In this document: positions 1 through 6,799 of the stretch, piece by piece
Layout of the letters: every line of letters starts with the position of its first letter
Position numbering within the stretch: the first letter of the stretch is position 1
Assembly (NCBI GenBank): GCA_023416335.1
Contig: JAEZHY010000051.1
Coordinates: 1-26,359 of the forward strand
Source of the DNA: Pseudomonadota bacterium
GTDB lineage: Bacteria > Desulfobacterota > Syntrophobacteria > Syntrophobacterales > Syntrophobacteraceae
Length of the DNA stretch: 26,359 bases
Reading direction: 5' to 3'
Made by a program: the position numbers and the translations under genes
Notes under the pieces: generated by a model
What the model was told of the DNA's origin: nothing
What the model saw: only the letters and a program-made list of their open reading frames with translations
Database searches by the model: none

Positions 1-136
1 CTTCACCCGTACCCTCACAGGTACCGGCGCATGACTCGGGGCCGGTGTGGTTCGTTAGACCTTCACCGTATGGCTCTTTCATCCACTACTCCAAGCCGAC
101 TTTTACCGGCGCTTTCTCACTGCTCACCGTTCACTC

Positions 137-790
137 CTATACGATGACATACTTCTTGATCGTATGCACTACCTCGTCGGGGTCATCCAGAATTGTAACA
201 ATCTCGAGGTCCTCCTCGGAAATATAATCGCCGCCGAGCAGAGTGCTCCGAACCCAGTCCATCAGGCCCGTCCAGTACTCCTTGCCGACCAGGATCACCG
301 GAAAGGGTTTGATTCGCCTTGTCTGGATGAGGGTCAGGGACTCGAAAATTTCGTCCATGGTCCCGAATCCGCCGGGCATCCCGATGTAGGCCTGCGCGTA
401 TTTTATGAACATCACCTTGCGGACGAAGAAGTACTGGAAATTGAGGCTTACCGTCGAGAAGGGGTTCGGGACCTGTTCGAAGGGAAGTTCGATATTCAGG
501 CCGACCGATTTGGCCCCGCCGTCTTTTGCGCCCTTGTTTCCGGCTTCCATGACGCCGGGGCCGCCTCCCGTGATGACGTGGTATCCGTGCTTGGCGAGTT
601 TAAGGGCTATCTGATAGGTTTTTTCATAAGTCTCATCACCGGGCTTGACACGTGCCGACCCAAAAATGGATACTGCCGGATAGAGATCGCCCAGGGTTTC
701 GAATCCGTCAACGAATTCGCCCAGGATCTTGAACAGTCGCCACGAATCGTGAATGGTCATCGCGTCGATTACGTATTGCTTCTCTGCCAT
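137..790 (-). CDS. LOG family (TIGR00730-type) Rossmann-fold protein
   Basis: A 217-residue cytosolic protein of the LOG / 'lysine decarboxylase-like' family. Characterised members are cytokinin-riboside 5'-monophosphate phosphoribohydrolases or nucleotide 5'-monophosphate nucleosidases, which release the base from NMPs. Visible signatures are a nucleotide-binding GGGPGVMEA at residues 75-83 and the family hallmark PGGFGTMDE at 139-147, whose Glu is the catalytic region in known enzymes. Length is within the usual 180-260. A GTG at 808 is in frame, but the ATG at 790 has GGAAGG at a good distance, so I chose 790. It is transcribed alone and divergently from the small acidic protein gene. The real substrate cannot be told from sequence. 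An antisense ORF overlaps it almost fully and is a shadow. Confidence 0.9.
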   Translation of the reverse strand: MAEKQYVIDAMTIHDSWRLFKILGEFVDGFETLGDLYPAVSIFGSARVKPGDETYEKTYQIALKLAKHGYHVITGGGPGVMEAGNKGAKDGGAKSVGLNIELPFEQVPNPFSTVSLNFQYFFVRKVMFIKYAQAYIGMPGGFGTMDEIFESLTLIQTRRIKPFPVILVGKEYWTGLMDWVRSTLLGGDYISEEDLEIVTILDDPDEVVHTIKKYVIV

Positions 791-1066
791 TGAAAGAATT
801 CCTTCCACGCGGCTGTGAGTGGGACATTTACAAAGGTACTGATTACCTTGTTGAACATCATATTGGGTGGAGAAGAATTATATTAGGGTCTCGGAAATTG
901 AACAAGGTTGTAGTTGTTCGGAGGCGATTCGCGGTAGTTTTGAATGATGTTGAAGAGATAGTAGGAATGAGCTATTTTGTCTGGTAAATTACCGGTTTAA
1001 ATTTTTCGACCGCTGGGCTTTCCTGGTTCAGGAGGGGCAGGCCGTGGACATAAAAGGAGGATGTGG

Positions 1067-1339
1067 ATGGATATGAAGGAATTCGTTAGGACGGCTCTTA
1101 AGAAAGTTGGCCAGAAAGTGCATGACGGTAGCCTTGATATTCATGAAGAAGGTTATGGCGACACGGAAGAGATGCTTCTGGATTGGATATGGATCGAGCT
1201 GAAAGAGGAATCTCCCGACAAGGACGCGGTCGTAAACATGGACCTTGACGATTTGTACGAAGTCATCGAGAGTGCGGCCGATATGTACGAAGATTACCAC
1301 ATTCTGCTCGAATCGATAAAGGCCGGCGCAGAACGCTGA
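1067..1339 (+). CDS. small acidic protein of unknown function
   Basis: A 90-residue protein I do not recognise. It is strongly acidic, with many Asp and Glu residues from residue 20 onward, and has no signal peptide, membrane segment or Cys pairs. Predicted helices dominate (the DLYEVIESAADMYEDYH stretch). A perfect AGGAGG lies at 1055-1060. It touches the ATG at 1061 but is well spaced from the ATG at 1067, and 1073 is also possible; I chose 1067. A clean intrinsic terminator follows 22 bases after the stop, so this is a single-gene transcription unit. Good ribosome binding site, own terminator and sensible composition make it a real gene; function is open. Confidence 0.75.
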   Translation: MDMKEFVRTALKKVGQKVHDGSLDIHEEGYGDTEEMLLDWIWIELKEESPDKDAVVNMDLDDLYEVIESAADMYEDYHILLESIKAGAER

Positions 1340-1361
1340 CCGGCACGCCTTTACCGGACGG

Positions 1362-1387
1362 AAGCGCTCTTCATGAGCGCTTTTTTT
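1362..1387 (+). terminator. Rho-independent terminator of the small acidic protein gene
   Basis: A perfect 8-bp stem, AAGCGCTC at 1362-1369 with GAGCGCTT at 1375-1382, a 5-base loop TTCAT and a run of seven T at 1381-1387. It separates the acidic-protein gene from the methyltransferase gene. It also argues against starting the next gene at the ATG at 1373, which lies inside the hairpin. Confidence 0.9.
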
Positions 1388-1417
1388 ATTTATGCACTCA
1401 GCAGCGAAAGAGAGAAC

Positions 1418-2581
1418 ATGAAAGCTGTAAAACTGAATCCGGGGCGCGAGAGACGAATTCTCCAGGGACATCGCTGGATTTTCAGCAACGAGATAGCCGG
1501 CCCGATGTCGGAACACGAGCCGGGGAGCTGGGTTGAGGTCTTTTCGGCAAAAAACGTTTCGCTCGGCTTCGGGTATATCAACCCCGCATCCCTCATTGCC
1601 GTCCGCCTCGTTTCCCCTCCAGGCCGAAAACCCGATGAGGGGTTCTTCCGGGAGGCACTGCTGCAGGCTGCCGGGCTCAGAGAAGCGGCCTATCCGGAAT
1701 CGGACTGCAGCAGGCTCGTCTACGGGGAGTCGGACAGTCTGCCCGGCCTCGTCGTGGACCGCTACGGAGACGTTCTCGCATACCAGATCGGCACCCGCGG
1801 AATGGCCGAAATCGAACCGCTCATAAGGGAACTCCTCGCAGACGTCTTCAACCCATCCGCACTGGTTTTCCGAAACGACTCGCCCTCGCGCACACTCGAA
1901 GGCCTAAACCGTGAAAAGGGAATAGCTTTCGGAAAACTTCCGGAACTGGTTCCGGTCCGGATTGATGGCATAAAGTATCTCGTGGACGTGCTGAACGGAC
2001 AGAAAACCGGGATGTACCTCGACCAGCGGGACAACAGGTTGGCTATGCGCCGCTGGACGCGGGGAAAGAGGGTGCTGGATCTTTTCTGCTACAACGGCGC
2101 CTGGAGCCTTTCGGCTGCCGCGGGAGGAGCCGCCGAAACCATCGGAGTGGACGCCTCGGCCGAAGCTGTGCAATCGGCCTTGCGGAACACCGAACTGAAC
2201 GGCTTTGCGCAGTGCTCATTTGTTGCGTCCGACGTTTTCGAGTACCTCAAACGCGCGGAAAGGGGATCGTTCGACGTAATCGTCCTGGACCCACCGGCTT
2301 TTGCGAAGACCAAATCAGCGGTCCCGGAAGCGAAAAAGGGCTATGCGGACATCAACCGGCGAGCCCTTCTGGCGCTCAAACCGGGAGGCATCCTCATCAC
2401 GTGCTCCTGCTCCTACCACATGAACAAAGAACTCTTCCGGGAGGCGCTGCTTGCAGCCGGCCAGGCATCGGGGCGCAGGCTCCGCGTCCTGCAGGTCCGC
2501 GGCCAGGCCCTGGACCACCCGGCGCTCCTGGCGATGCCGGAGACGGATTATCTGAAGTGTTTTGTCATCGAAGCTGCGTGA
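1418..2581 (+). CDS. rlmI: 23S rRNA (cytosine-C5) methyltransferase, RlmI family
   Basis: A 387-residue class I SAM-dependent RNA methyltransferase of the RlmI (YccW) family, which in E. coli makes m5C1962 of 23S rRNA. An N-terminal PUA domain (residues 1-75, with GRERRILQGHRWIFSNEI) is followed by a linking domain and a Rossmann methyltransferase core. Visible motifs are QKTGMYLDQRDNR at 195-207, motif I DLFCYNGAWS at 221-230, the acidic motif II GVDAS, motif IV DPPAF at 291-295, and a CSCSYH segment at 329-334 matching the conserved late motif of the family. The start at 1418 begins the PUA domain and has a GAAAGAGAG purine stretch upstream; the ATG at 1373 lies in a terminator hairpin. Paralogues exist, so the exact target base is inferred. 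Confidence 0.9.
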   Translation: MKAVKLNPGRERRILQGHRWIFSNEIAGPMSEHEPGSWVEVFSAKNVSLGFGYINPASLIAVRLVSPPGRKPDEGFFREALLQAAGLREAAYPESDCSRLVYGESDSLPGLVVDRYGDVLAYQIGTRGMAEIEPLIRELLADVFNPSALVFRNDSPSRTLEGLNREKGIAFGKLPELVPVRIDGIKYLVDVLNGQKTGMYLDQRDNRLAMRRWTRGKRVLDLFCYNGAWSLSAAAGGAAETIGVDASAEAVQSALRNTELNGFAQCSFVASDVFEYLKRAERGSFDVIVLDPPAFAKTKSAVPEAKKGYADINRRALLALKPGGILITCSCSYHMNKELFREALLAAGQASGRRLRVLQVRGQALDHPALLAMPETDYLKCFVIEAA

Positions 2582-2671
2582 CGCAGAACGCAAAGTATAA
2601 GCGCAACGTTGCCGAATGTCCCGGCAGCTTGCCGGCCTGAGTGGCGGGGGGCGAATCCCGATCGATTTTCA

Positions 2672-2733
2672 AAAAACGATTACGACCGTTCAAAAACGAT
2701 TACAAATGAACCGTTTTGTAAAAAAATGATTAC
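2672..2733 (+). repeat. three direct repeats AAAAACGATTAC spaced 20 and 30 bases
   Basis: AAAAACGATTAC occurs at 2672-2683 and 2692-2703, and AAAAATGATTAC, with one change, at 2722-2733. Start-to-start spacings of 20 and 30 bases are close to whole DNA helical turns, so the copies would lie roughly on one face. This looks like a set of protein-binding sites or a decayed simple repeat. Confidence 0.6.
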
Positions 2734-2827
2734 GAGGTTTATGGTTTCTTCCGGTGTGAAGGTTCAGCTTGAACTTGGCCAGGGAAGTGCCTGAAAAGGC
2801 GACAGTGTACACGCATGAAGCCCATCC

Positions 2828-3020
2828 GGCCTGTCGGGACGGGGTTCCCAAGCCGGAGGAACTGTTGCCCAATGGAGACGGACCCGGTTCCCGGGCATTT
2901 TGCGACCAAGTTCCCCAACCCGTCATCCCGGCGTGCTTTTGAGCCGGGATCCCAGGGTTTTTAAGATCTTGAAATCGCGATTAATCCGCCCTGGAAGCTT
3001 GGTTTTCGGTGTGAGCTTGT
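2828..3020 (+). repeat. dispersed intergenic repeat, copy A
   Basis: About 193 bases that align along nearly their full length with 11775-11969. Shared blocks include GGTTCCCAAGCCGGAGG, CAAGTTCCCCAACCCGTC, GTGCTTTTGAGCCGGGATCC and GATTAATCCGCCCTGGAAG. No ORF runs through both copies and both lie between genes, so this is a non-coding repeat family, perhaps a small non-autonomous mobile element. Confidence 0.85.
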
Positions 3021-3085
3021 CCTGATCGAAGAGAAGGGCCGGAATGATGACGCCGGGCTCTGCCACCCTACACGGCTGAATGGGT

Positions 3086-3225
3086 TAAATAGGACGTCTC
3101 CCCAGACAGTCGGATTTTTCCGACGAGTTGACCATTTCTATGTAACCCCCTCAGGGTAAAAGGAAAATTGTCGTTGGTCCGGCTCCCCAGGGTGGCGCTC
3201 CGCTGACCCTGGGCTATCCTATTTA
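3086..3225. repeat. multi-hairpin palindromic element with 9-base terminal inverted repeats
   Basis: TAAATAGGA at 3086-3094 is matched by its reverse complement TCCTATTTA at 3217-3225. Inside are the perfect hairpin GTCGGA-TTTT-TCCGAC (3109-3124), a weaker one at ACCCCCTCAGGGT, and CCCAGGGT/ACCCTGGG (3186-3213). GCGCT-TTC-AGCGC (3226-3238) follows directly. Tandem hairpins of the type CCCAGGGTnGCGCTCCGC recur as palindromic repeats in many environmental genomes. I read it as a REP/MITE-like element. Confidence 0.55.
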
Positions 3226-3271
3226 GCGCTTTCAGCGCAAGAAAAACGTCGCTGACACTTTAAGCCGGTTG

Positions 3272-3301
3272 GGTGGGCACCCGGTCTCTTGGGTGCCCAC
3301 C
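3272..3301 (-). terminator. strong hairpin downstream of the aldolase gene
   Basis: An 11-bp perfect stem, GGTGGGCACCC (3272-3282) with GGGTGCCCACC (3291-3301), and an 8-base loop. It lies about 40 bases past the stop of the minus-strand aldolase gene. No T-run follows on the minus strand, so Rho-independent action is uncertain; it may stabilise the mRNA 3' end instead. Confidence 0.5.
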
Positions 3302-3343
3302 GCCCGGCCATCCTAATGAGGTCGATCCGAATCTATTATTACA

Positions 3344-4222
3344 TCACAATCCGGCTTTCTCGATGGCGTCCCGGATCTTCTGTTTGTCGGAATCGTTCAG
3401 GGGCAGCAGTGGGAGGCGCGGAAGTCCGCCGTAGTATCCCGCTACATCCATCGCGTATTTGATGCCGGCAACTCCGAAGGTACCGGAAATTGCATTGTTG
3501 AGACGGTACAGCTTGAGGTGCATTTTGCGCGCCTCATCCAGATCGCCTTTCAGGAACGTGTCGTACAACTCGCAGCAGGCGTGAGGATATGCGTTTGCCG
3601 GAGCGACCACGCCTCCTTTCGCTCCAAGCACCAGACCCGCAAGGAGCGTATCGATGGTACCGGCCAGCACCGTGAAAGACTCATCACAGCATTCCAGAAA
3701 ACGGGCCGCCCCTTCCGGAGACGTGTCTTTCATCCCGATGATATTCGGGTGACGCGATACGGCCTGAATGACTTTCGGGGACACTGCCGCGCCGGTGAAA
3801 ATCGGGGCATTATATACCACGACGGGTATGGGCAGGGCATCGGCAACATCCGTATAGAAACGGATCAGGGCCTCGTCGGTGATGTCTTTTTTGAAGTAGA
3901 AGGGATTGAGAATGGAAGCGCAGTCGGCTCCAAGCTTGGCCACCTCCTTCGCAAATGCGATCGTCCGGCGCGTCGATTCATACCCGGCCCCGGCCATCAC
4001 GATCTGATGATCGGCTTTCTCCTCGACAACCGCTTCGACGATCTTCAGCTTCTCCTCTTCGGTCATGCTTTTGTTTTCGCCGTTGCTCCCCAGGACAAGA
4101 TAGCCGGCCAGGGGCGTTTCCCGGTACTTGCGCATGTTGCGCCTCATGTAATCGACCGAAACTTCTTCATTTACGAAAGGAGTATTGATGGGTGCGATAA
4201 TACCTGCGAGGTCCTTCTTCAT
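3344..4222 (-). CDS. dihydrodipicolinate synthase family class I aldolase (HOGA-like)
   Basis: A 292-residue TIM-barrel lyase of the DHDPS / N-acetylneuraminate lyase superfamily, which forms a Schiff base with pyruvate-type 2-keto acids. Visible residues are the Schiff-base lysine K165 in GMKDTS, the catalytic tyrosine Y137 in VVYNAP, and a carboxylate-binding loop GSNGE at 45-49. True DapA enzymes usually carry GTTGE there, whereas 4-hydroxy-2-oxoglutarate aldolases (HOGA) carry GSNGE. The C-terminal GVAGIKYAMDVAGYYGG also recalls HOGA. GGAGGG lies 7 bases before the ATG. It stands alone, away from lysine-pathway genes, so a catabolic aldolase role is favoured over lysine synthesis, but the substrate is an inference. 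Confidence 0.85.
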   Translation of the reverse strand: MKKDLAGIIAPINTPFVNEEVSVDYMRRNMRKYRETPLAGYLVLGSNGENKSMTEEEKLKIVEAVVEEKADHQIVMAGAGYESTRRTIAFAKEVAKLGADCASILNPFYFKKDITDEALIRFYTDVADALPIPVVVYNAPIFTGAAVSPKVIQAVSRHPNIIGMKDTSPEGAARFLECCDESFTVLAGTIDTLLAGLVLGAKGGVVAPANAYPHACCELYDTFLKGDLDEARKMHLKLYRLNNAISGTFGVAGIKYAMDVAGYYGGLPRLPLLPLNDSDKQKIRDAIEKAGL

Positions 4223-4413
4223 TCAAAACCCTCCGAGATTTTGCCCGACCGCGCGGCGAATACCGATAGACGCACAGCCGGATGCCTCCATTTACGAGCA
4301 ACGGAACCCCACGATCTGCAAACCGGGGCTCACCACAATTGAAGACGCCGATCACGCATTATCCCGCTTCCGTTCCCCACCACAAAAACAATCGAGCCGC
4401 CTGTGGTTAAATT

Positions 4414-4489
4414 GGGTTCAGCCGGCATTTTTACCCGGGAATCGGTATATATGCAACGGTCTCGATTCGTAAACCGGCTGGGTTCAGCC
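4414..4489 (+). repeat. direct repeat GGGTTCAGCC, two copies upstream of comB-like gene
   Basis: GGGTTCAGCC occurs at 4414-4423 and again at 4480-4489, 66 bases apart, in the divergent spacer between the aldolase and comB-like genes. The second copy lies just upstream of the comB-like ribosome binding site. It could be a regulator site or chance. Confidence 0.35.
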
Positions 4490-4505
4490 AAACGAGGGAA
4501 AACTG

Positions 4506-5213
4506 ATGGAATTGAATCTGTACAGCCTTGCCGAAGGTGCCGGATCGGCCAGAGGCGTAACCGTGATCATTGACGTTTTTCGAGCTTTTACCTGTACGCC
4601 CCTGCTTTTCTCACTCGGAATTAAGGACTCAATGCTGGTAAGCACCGCAGAGGAAGCTTTCGCGCTGAAGCGGGAGAATCCCGAGCGCATCCTGGTGGGC
4701 GAGATCGGAGGGATTCCCATCGAAGGATTCGACGTCGGCAACTCTCCGAGCCAGATCCTGCGCCTGGGCAGGGAATACTTCGCAGGGAAGTCCGTCGTGC
4801 AGAGGACCTCAGCCGGTGTACAGGGAGCGCTCATTGCAAGCGAAAATGCCGAGGAAGTGCTCCTGGGAAGTTTCACGGTCGCAAAGCCGACAACGGACTA
4901 CATCAGGCGGAAATCCCCCGAACGCGTCTCGCTCGTCGCCATGGGCTGGCAATTGAAAGACATAGCCCCGGAAGACGAGTGGTGCGCGAGATATATGGCA
5001 CATCTTCTGGGCAAAGGGGATTACGATCACAACCAGGCGATGCGTGAGGTCATTTTCCACGAGAGCGCGCAGAAGTTCCTGAGGGGCAACAAGGCATACT
5101 TTCCGCCCGAAGACCCTGTCCTGTGCCTGCAGCGCGACCTGTACGATTTTGCTCTGAGGGCAGAAAAGGTCGGAGGGAACCTGGTTGTTTCGACGATAGA
5201 GAACAGCGGGTAA
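4506..5213 (+). CDS. ComB family 2-phosphosulfolactate phosphatase-like protein
   Basis: A 235-residue protein of the ComB family (Mg-dependent 2-phosphosulfolactate phosphatase). In methanogens this is the second step of coenzyme M synthesis; many bacteria without coenzyme M also carry homologues. Family features seen are VTVIIDVFRAFTC near residues 18-30 (the conserved DVxRA), a GEIGG motif around 65-69, GNSPSQI, and a RTSAGVQGA segment replacing the usual TTNGT. Length fits the family. GAGGGA precedes the ATG at suitable spacing. No comA, comC or comDE neighbours are visible, so the pathway role is open; sulfolactate-type metabolism is one possibility. Confidence 0.8.
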   Translation: MELNLYSLAEGAGSARGVTVIIDVFRAFTCTPLLFSLGIKDSMLVSTAEEAFALKRENPERILVGEIGGIPIEGFDVGNSPSQILRLGREYFAGKSVVQRTSAGVQGALIASENAEEVLLGSFTVAKPTTDYIRRKSPERVSLVAMGWQLKDIAPEDEWCARYMAHLLGKGDYDHNQAMREVIFHESAQKFLRGNKAYFPPEDPVLCLQRDLYDFALRAEKVGGNLVVSTIENSG

Positions 5214-5251
5214 GGTCTCTTTCAGGGATACAGCAGGAGGCATTGATATTC

Positions 5252-5542
5252 ATGATGGCCGCTCAACGTACAGACAAAACTGAAAAGATCTGTTTGCGAC
5301 TCAGCAAGTCTGCAAAACAGACATTGCAGGCTGCAGCAAAAACTTCAGGTAAATCCGTCAGCCGGTTCGTTCTTGAATCAGCGCTGATGGAAGCTGAAGA
5401 ATGGCTGGCGGATCGGACCGTTTTCACACTCGATGCGGAACAGTGGGACGCCTTCGTCGCGGCACTTGACACTCCACCACGTCGTCACCCACGTCTCGAA
5501 CGATTGTTCCGCGAACCGTCCGTCTTTGACGCCAACCAGTGA
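5252..5542 (+). CDS. TacA-like antitoxin (DUF1778, ribbon-helix-helix)
   Basis: A 96-residue antitoxin of the DUF1778/TacA family. The N-terminal ribbon-helix-helix DNA-binding domain is visible in EKICLRLSKSAKQTLQAAA, with a helix including TSGKSVSRFVLESALMEAEE. The C-terminal arm, containing FTLDAEQWDAFVAALDTPP and RLERLFREPSVF, is the typical neutralising tail that wraps the GNAT toxin. AGGAGG at 5235-5240 sits 11 bases before the ATG at 5252; the ATG at 5255 is also possible. The stop overlaps the toxin GTG by four bases (GTGA), indicating translational coupling. By family behaviour it should repress its own promoter as a complex with the toxin. Confidence 0.9.
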   Translation: MMAAQRTDKTEKICLRLSKSAKQTLQAAAKTSGKSVSRFVLESALMEAEEWLADRTVFTLDAEQWDAFVAALDTPPRRHPRLERLFREPSVFDANQ

Positions 5543-6072
5543 TACTGCCCCGTCGTATTGAGAAGTTGCATCGGTCTCATGCCGTCGACGAATTCACCTG
5601 CGGTCAACCCGAACTCGACCGTTTTCTGATTCGGCATGCCCTCCAAGCACAACAGATGAACTCACCACAGACCTATGTCGGCCTGAGCGGCAACACAGCG
5701 ATCGGATATTACACGATTGTCGCGGGTGAAGTCCGGCATGCGGATGCTCCGGAGCGCATCGCAAAAGGCATGCCTCGCCATCCTATCCCGCTTCTCATTC
5801 TTGCACGCCTTGCCGTGCATAGCGAATGTCAGGGGCGTGGAATTGGAGCCGGGTTGCTTTTGGATGCATTGGGACGCATATTGCAGGTTGCCGACATCGT
5901 AGGGGTACGCTCGGTAGCCGTCCACGCAAAGGATGACTCCACTGCTTCCTTCTATCGCCATTTCGGATTTACACCCTCGCCTACCGACAGCCGGCATCTT
6001 TTCATGTTAATCAAAGACATTCGGGTTGCGGCTGGCGATTCGACTCCTCCGGAAGGCAGCCTATCTCATTAG
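5539..6072 (+). CDS. TacT-like GNAT toxin (aminoacyl-tRNA acetyltransferase)
   Basis: A 177-residue GNAT-fold acetyltransferase. Toxins of this family (TacT, AtaT, ItaT) acetylate the amino group of charged tRNAs and block translation. The acetyl-CoA pyrophosphate loop QGRGIGA is at 98-104, preceded by LARLAVHSECQG; the conserved tyrosine lies in SFYRHFGF (Y139). The N-terminal FTCGQPELDRFL segment (19-30) is typical of the toxin subfamily and separates it from housekeeping GNATs. It begins with GTG and overlaps the antitoxin stop by four bases, the usual order for DUF1778-GNAT pairs. All key motifs are intact, so the toxin is probably active. Confidence 0.9.
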   Translation: MILPRRIEKLHRSHAVDEFTCGQPELDRFLIRHALQAQQMNSPQTYVGLSGNTAIGYYTIVAGEVRHADAPERIAKGMPRHPIPLLILARLAVHSECQGRGIGAGLLLDALGRILQVADIVGVRSVAVHAKDDSTASFYRHFGFTPSPTDSRHLFMLIKDIRVAAGDSTPPEGSLSH

Positions 6073-6083
6073 GCTAATCGATG

Positions 6084-6112
6084 TTACTTTATAATACATT
6101 GAAATTTATAAT
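6084..6112 (+). promoter_or_regulatory. candidate promoter of the AbiE operon
   Basis: In the AT-rich spacer after the GNAT toxin, TATAAT at 6107-6112 lies 17 bases after a weak -35-like TTACTT (6084-6089). A second TATAAT is at 6090-6095. The sharp local drop in GC fits a promoter, but the -35 match is poor. Confidence 0.35.
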
Positions 6113-6202
6113 CTAATTATACTATGTTGCATGAATTTTAAAGTTTTTTTCTTGCAAATAGACCGCTTTCGTGCTTATCCTTATTGTGAGGCGAAGAGGT
6201 CC

Positions 6203-6799
6203 ATGTCCAAACTTAAAGAAATCAAAAAGCACTTGCGCCCCGGGCAAGTTTATCGTCGCGCCGAGCTTTCAAAATGGTCGAACGCAGTTGACCGCCATTT
6301 ACAGCAGCTGCTGAAGGAAGGCGCCCTGACCAAATTGTCCGGAGGTGTCTACTACTGCCCCAGGATAACGACGTTCGGAACAGTACCGGCTGATGACAAG
6401 ACTCTTGTAAGGGCTTTCCTGAAGGATAACCGCTTTCTTCTCACGTCCCCGAATGCCTATAACGCACTGGGGGTCGGTACGACGCAGCTTTACAACACCA
6501 CCGTCGTTTATAACCATAAGAGGCATGGCCGTTTTGATCTGGGCGGCCGGGTTTTTGATTTCCGGACGAAACCGCACTTTCCATCCAGTTTGACACCGGA
6601 ATTCCTGCTGGTCGATCTCGTAAACAACCTCAAGAGTCTGTCGGAAGACCGTGAAAAGGTGCTGGGCAAAGTGAAGAAAGCAGCGGCATCCATGGATTCC
6701 CATGCGCTTTCCAGAGCCGTCCGGCAGTATGGAGGCGTAGCGGCAAGGAAGTTCTTTGCCATGACGACCAAAAAGGATGAGCTGCATGCCGTCCGGTAA
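6203..6799 (+). CDS. AbiEi family antitoxin (type IV toxin-antitoxin)
   Basis: A 198-residue protein resembling AbiEi / DUF6088-type antitoxins. The N-terminal winged helix is seen as HLRPGQVYRRAEL, then VDRHLQQLLKEGALTKLSGGVYY, the typical opening in which the domain binds operator DNA. The middle FLLTSPNAYNALGVGTTQLY and the RVFDFRTKPHFP segment match the family's second domain. An upstream in-frame ATG at 6131 would add 24 residues of non-conserved sequence, and the ATG at 6203 with AGAGG before it starts the conserved part. It overlaps the following AbiEii gene. Known AbiE systems abort phage infection; AbiEi represses the operon. Confidence 0.88.
   Translation: MSKLKEIKKHLRPGQVYRRAELSKWSNAVDRHLQQLLKEGALTKLSGGVYYCPRITTFGTVPADDKTLVRAFLKDNRFLLTSPNAYNALGVGTTQLYNTTVVYNHKRHGRFDLGGRVFDFRTKPHFPSSLTPEFLLVDLVNNLKSLSEDREKVLGKVKKAAASMDSHALSRAVRQYGGVAARKFFAMTTKKDELHAVR

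Larger units (their letters stand above)
2582..3343. other. 760-base repeat-rich intergenic region without a gene
   Basis: No credible coding region is visible; the short ORFs lack ribosome binding sites and family resemblance. The stretch holds a CCGGCA/TGCCGG hairpin (2621-2635), three phased direct repeats (2672-2733), a long dispersed repeat (2828-3020), a multi-hairpin element bounded by 9-base inverted repeats (3086-3225, last hairpin to 3238) and a strong hairpin (3272-3301) just past the end of the minus-strand aldolase gene. The density of repeats suggests a landing site for small non-autonomous elements. Confidence 0.8.

Noticed and set aside
1373..1417. N-terminal extension of the RlmI-like protein from ATG 1373
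   Set aside because: This ATG lies inside the terminator hairpin of the preceding gene and the added residues are not part of the PUA domain.
2672..2733. Short CRISPR-like array
   Set aside because: Only three 12-base units with unequal 8- and 18-base gaps and no cas genes; not a CRISPR.
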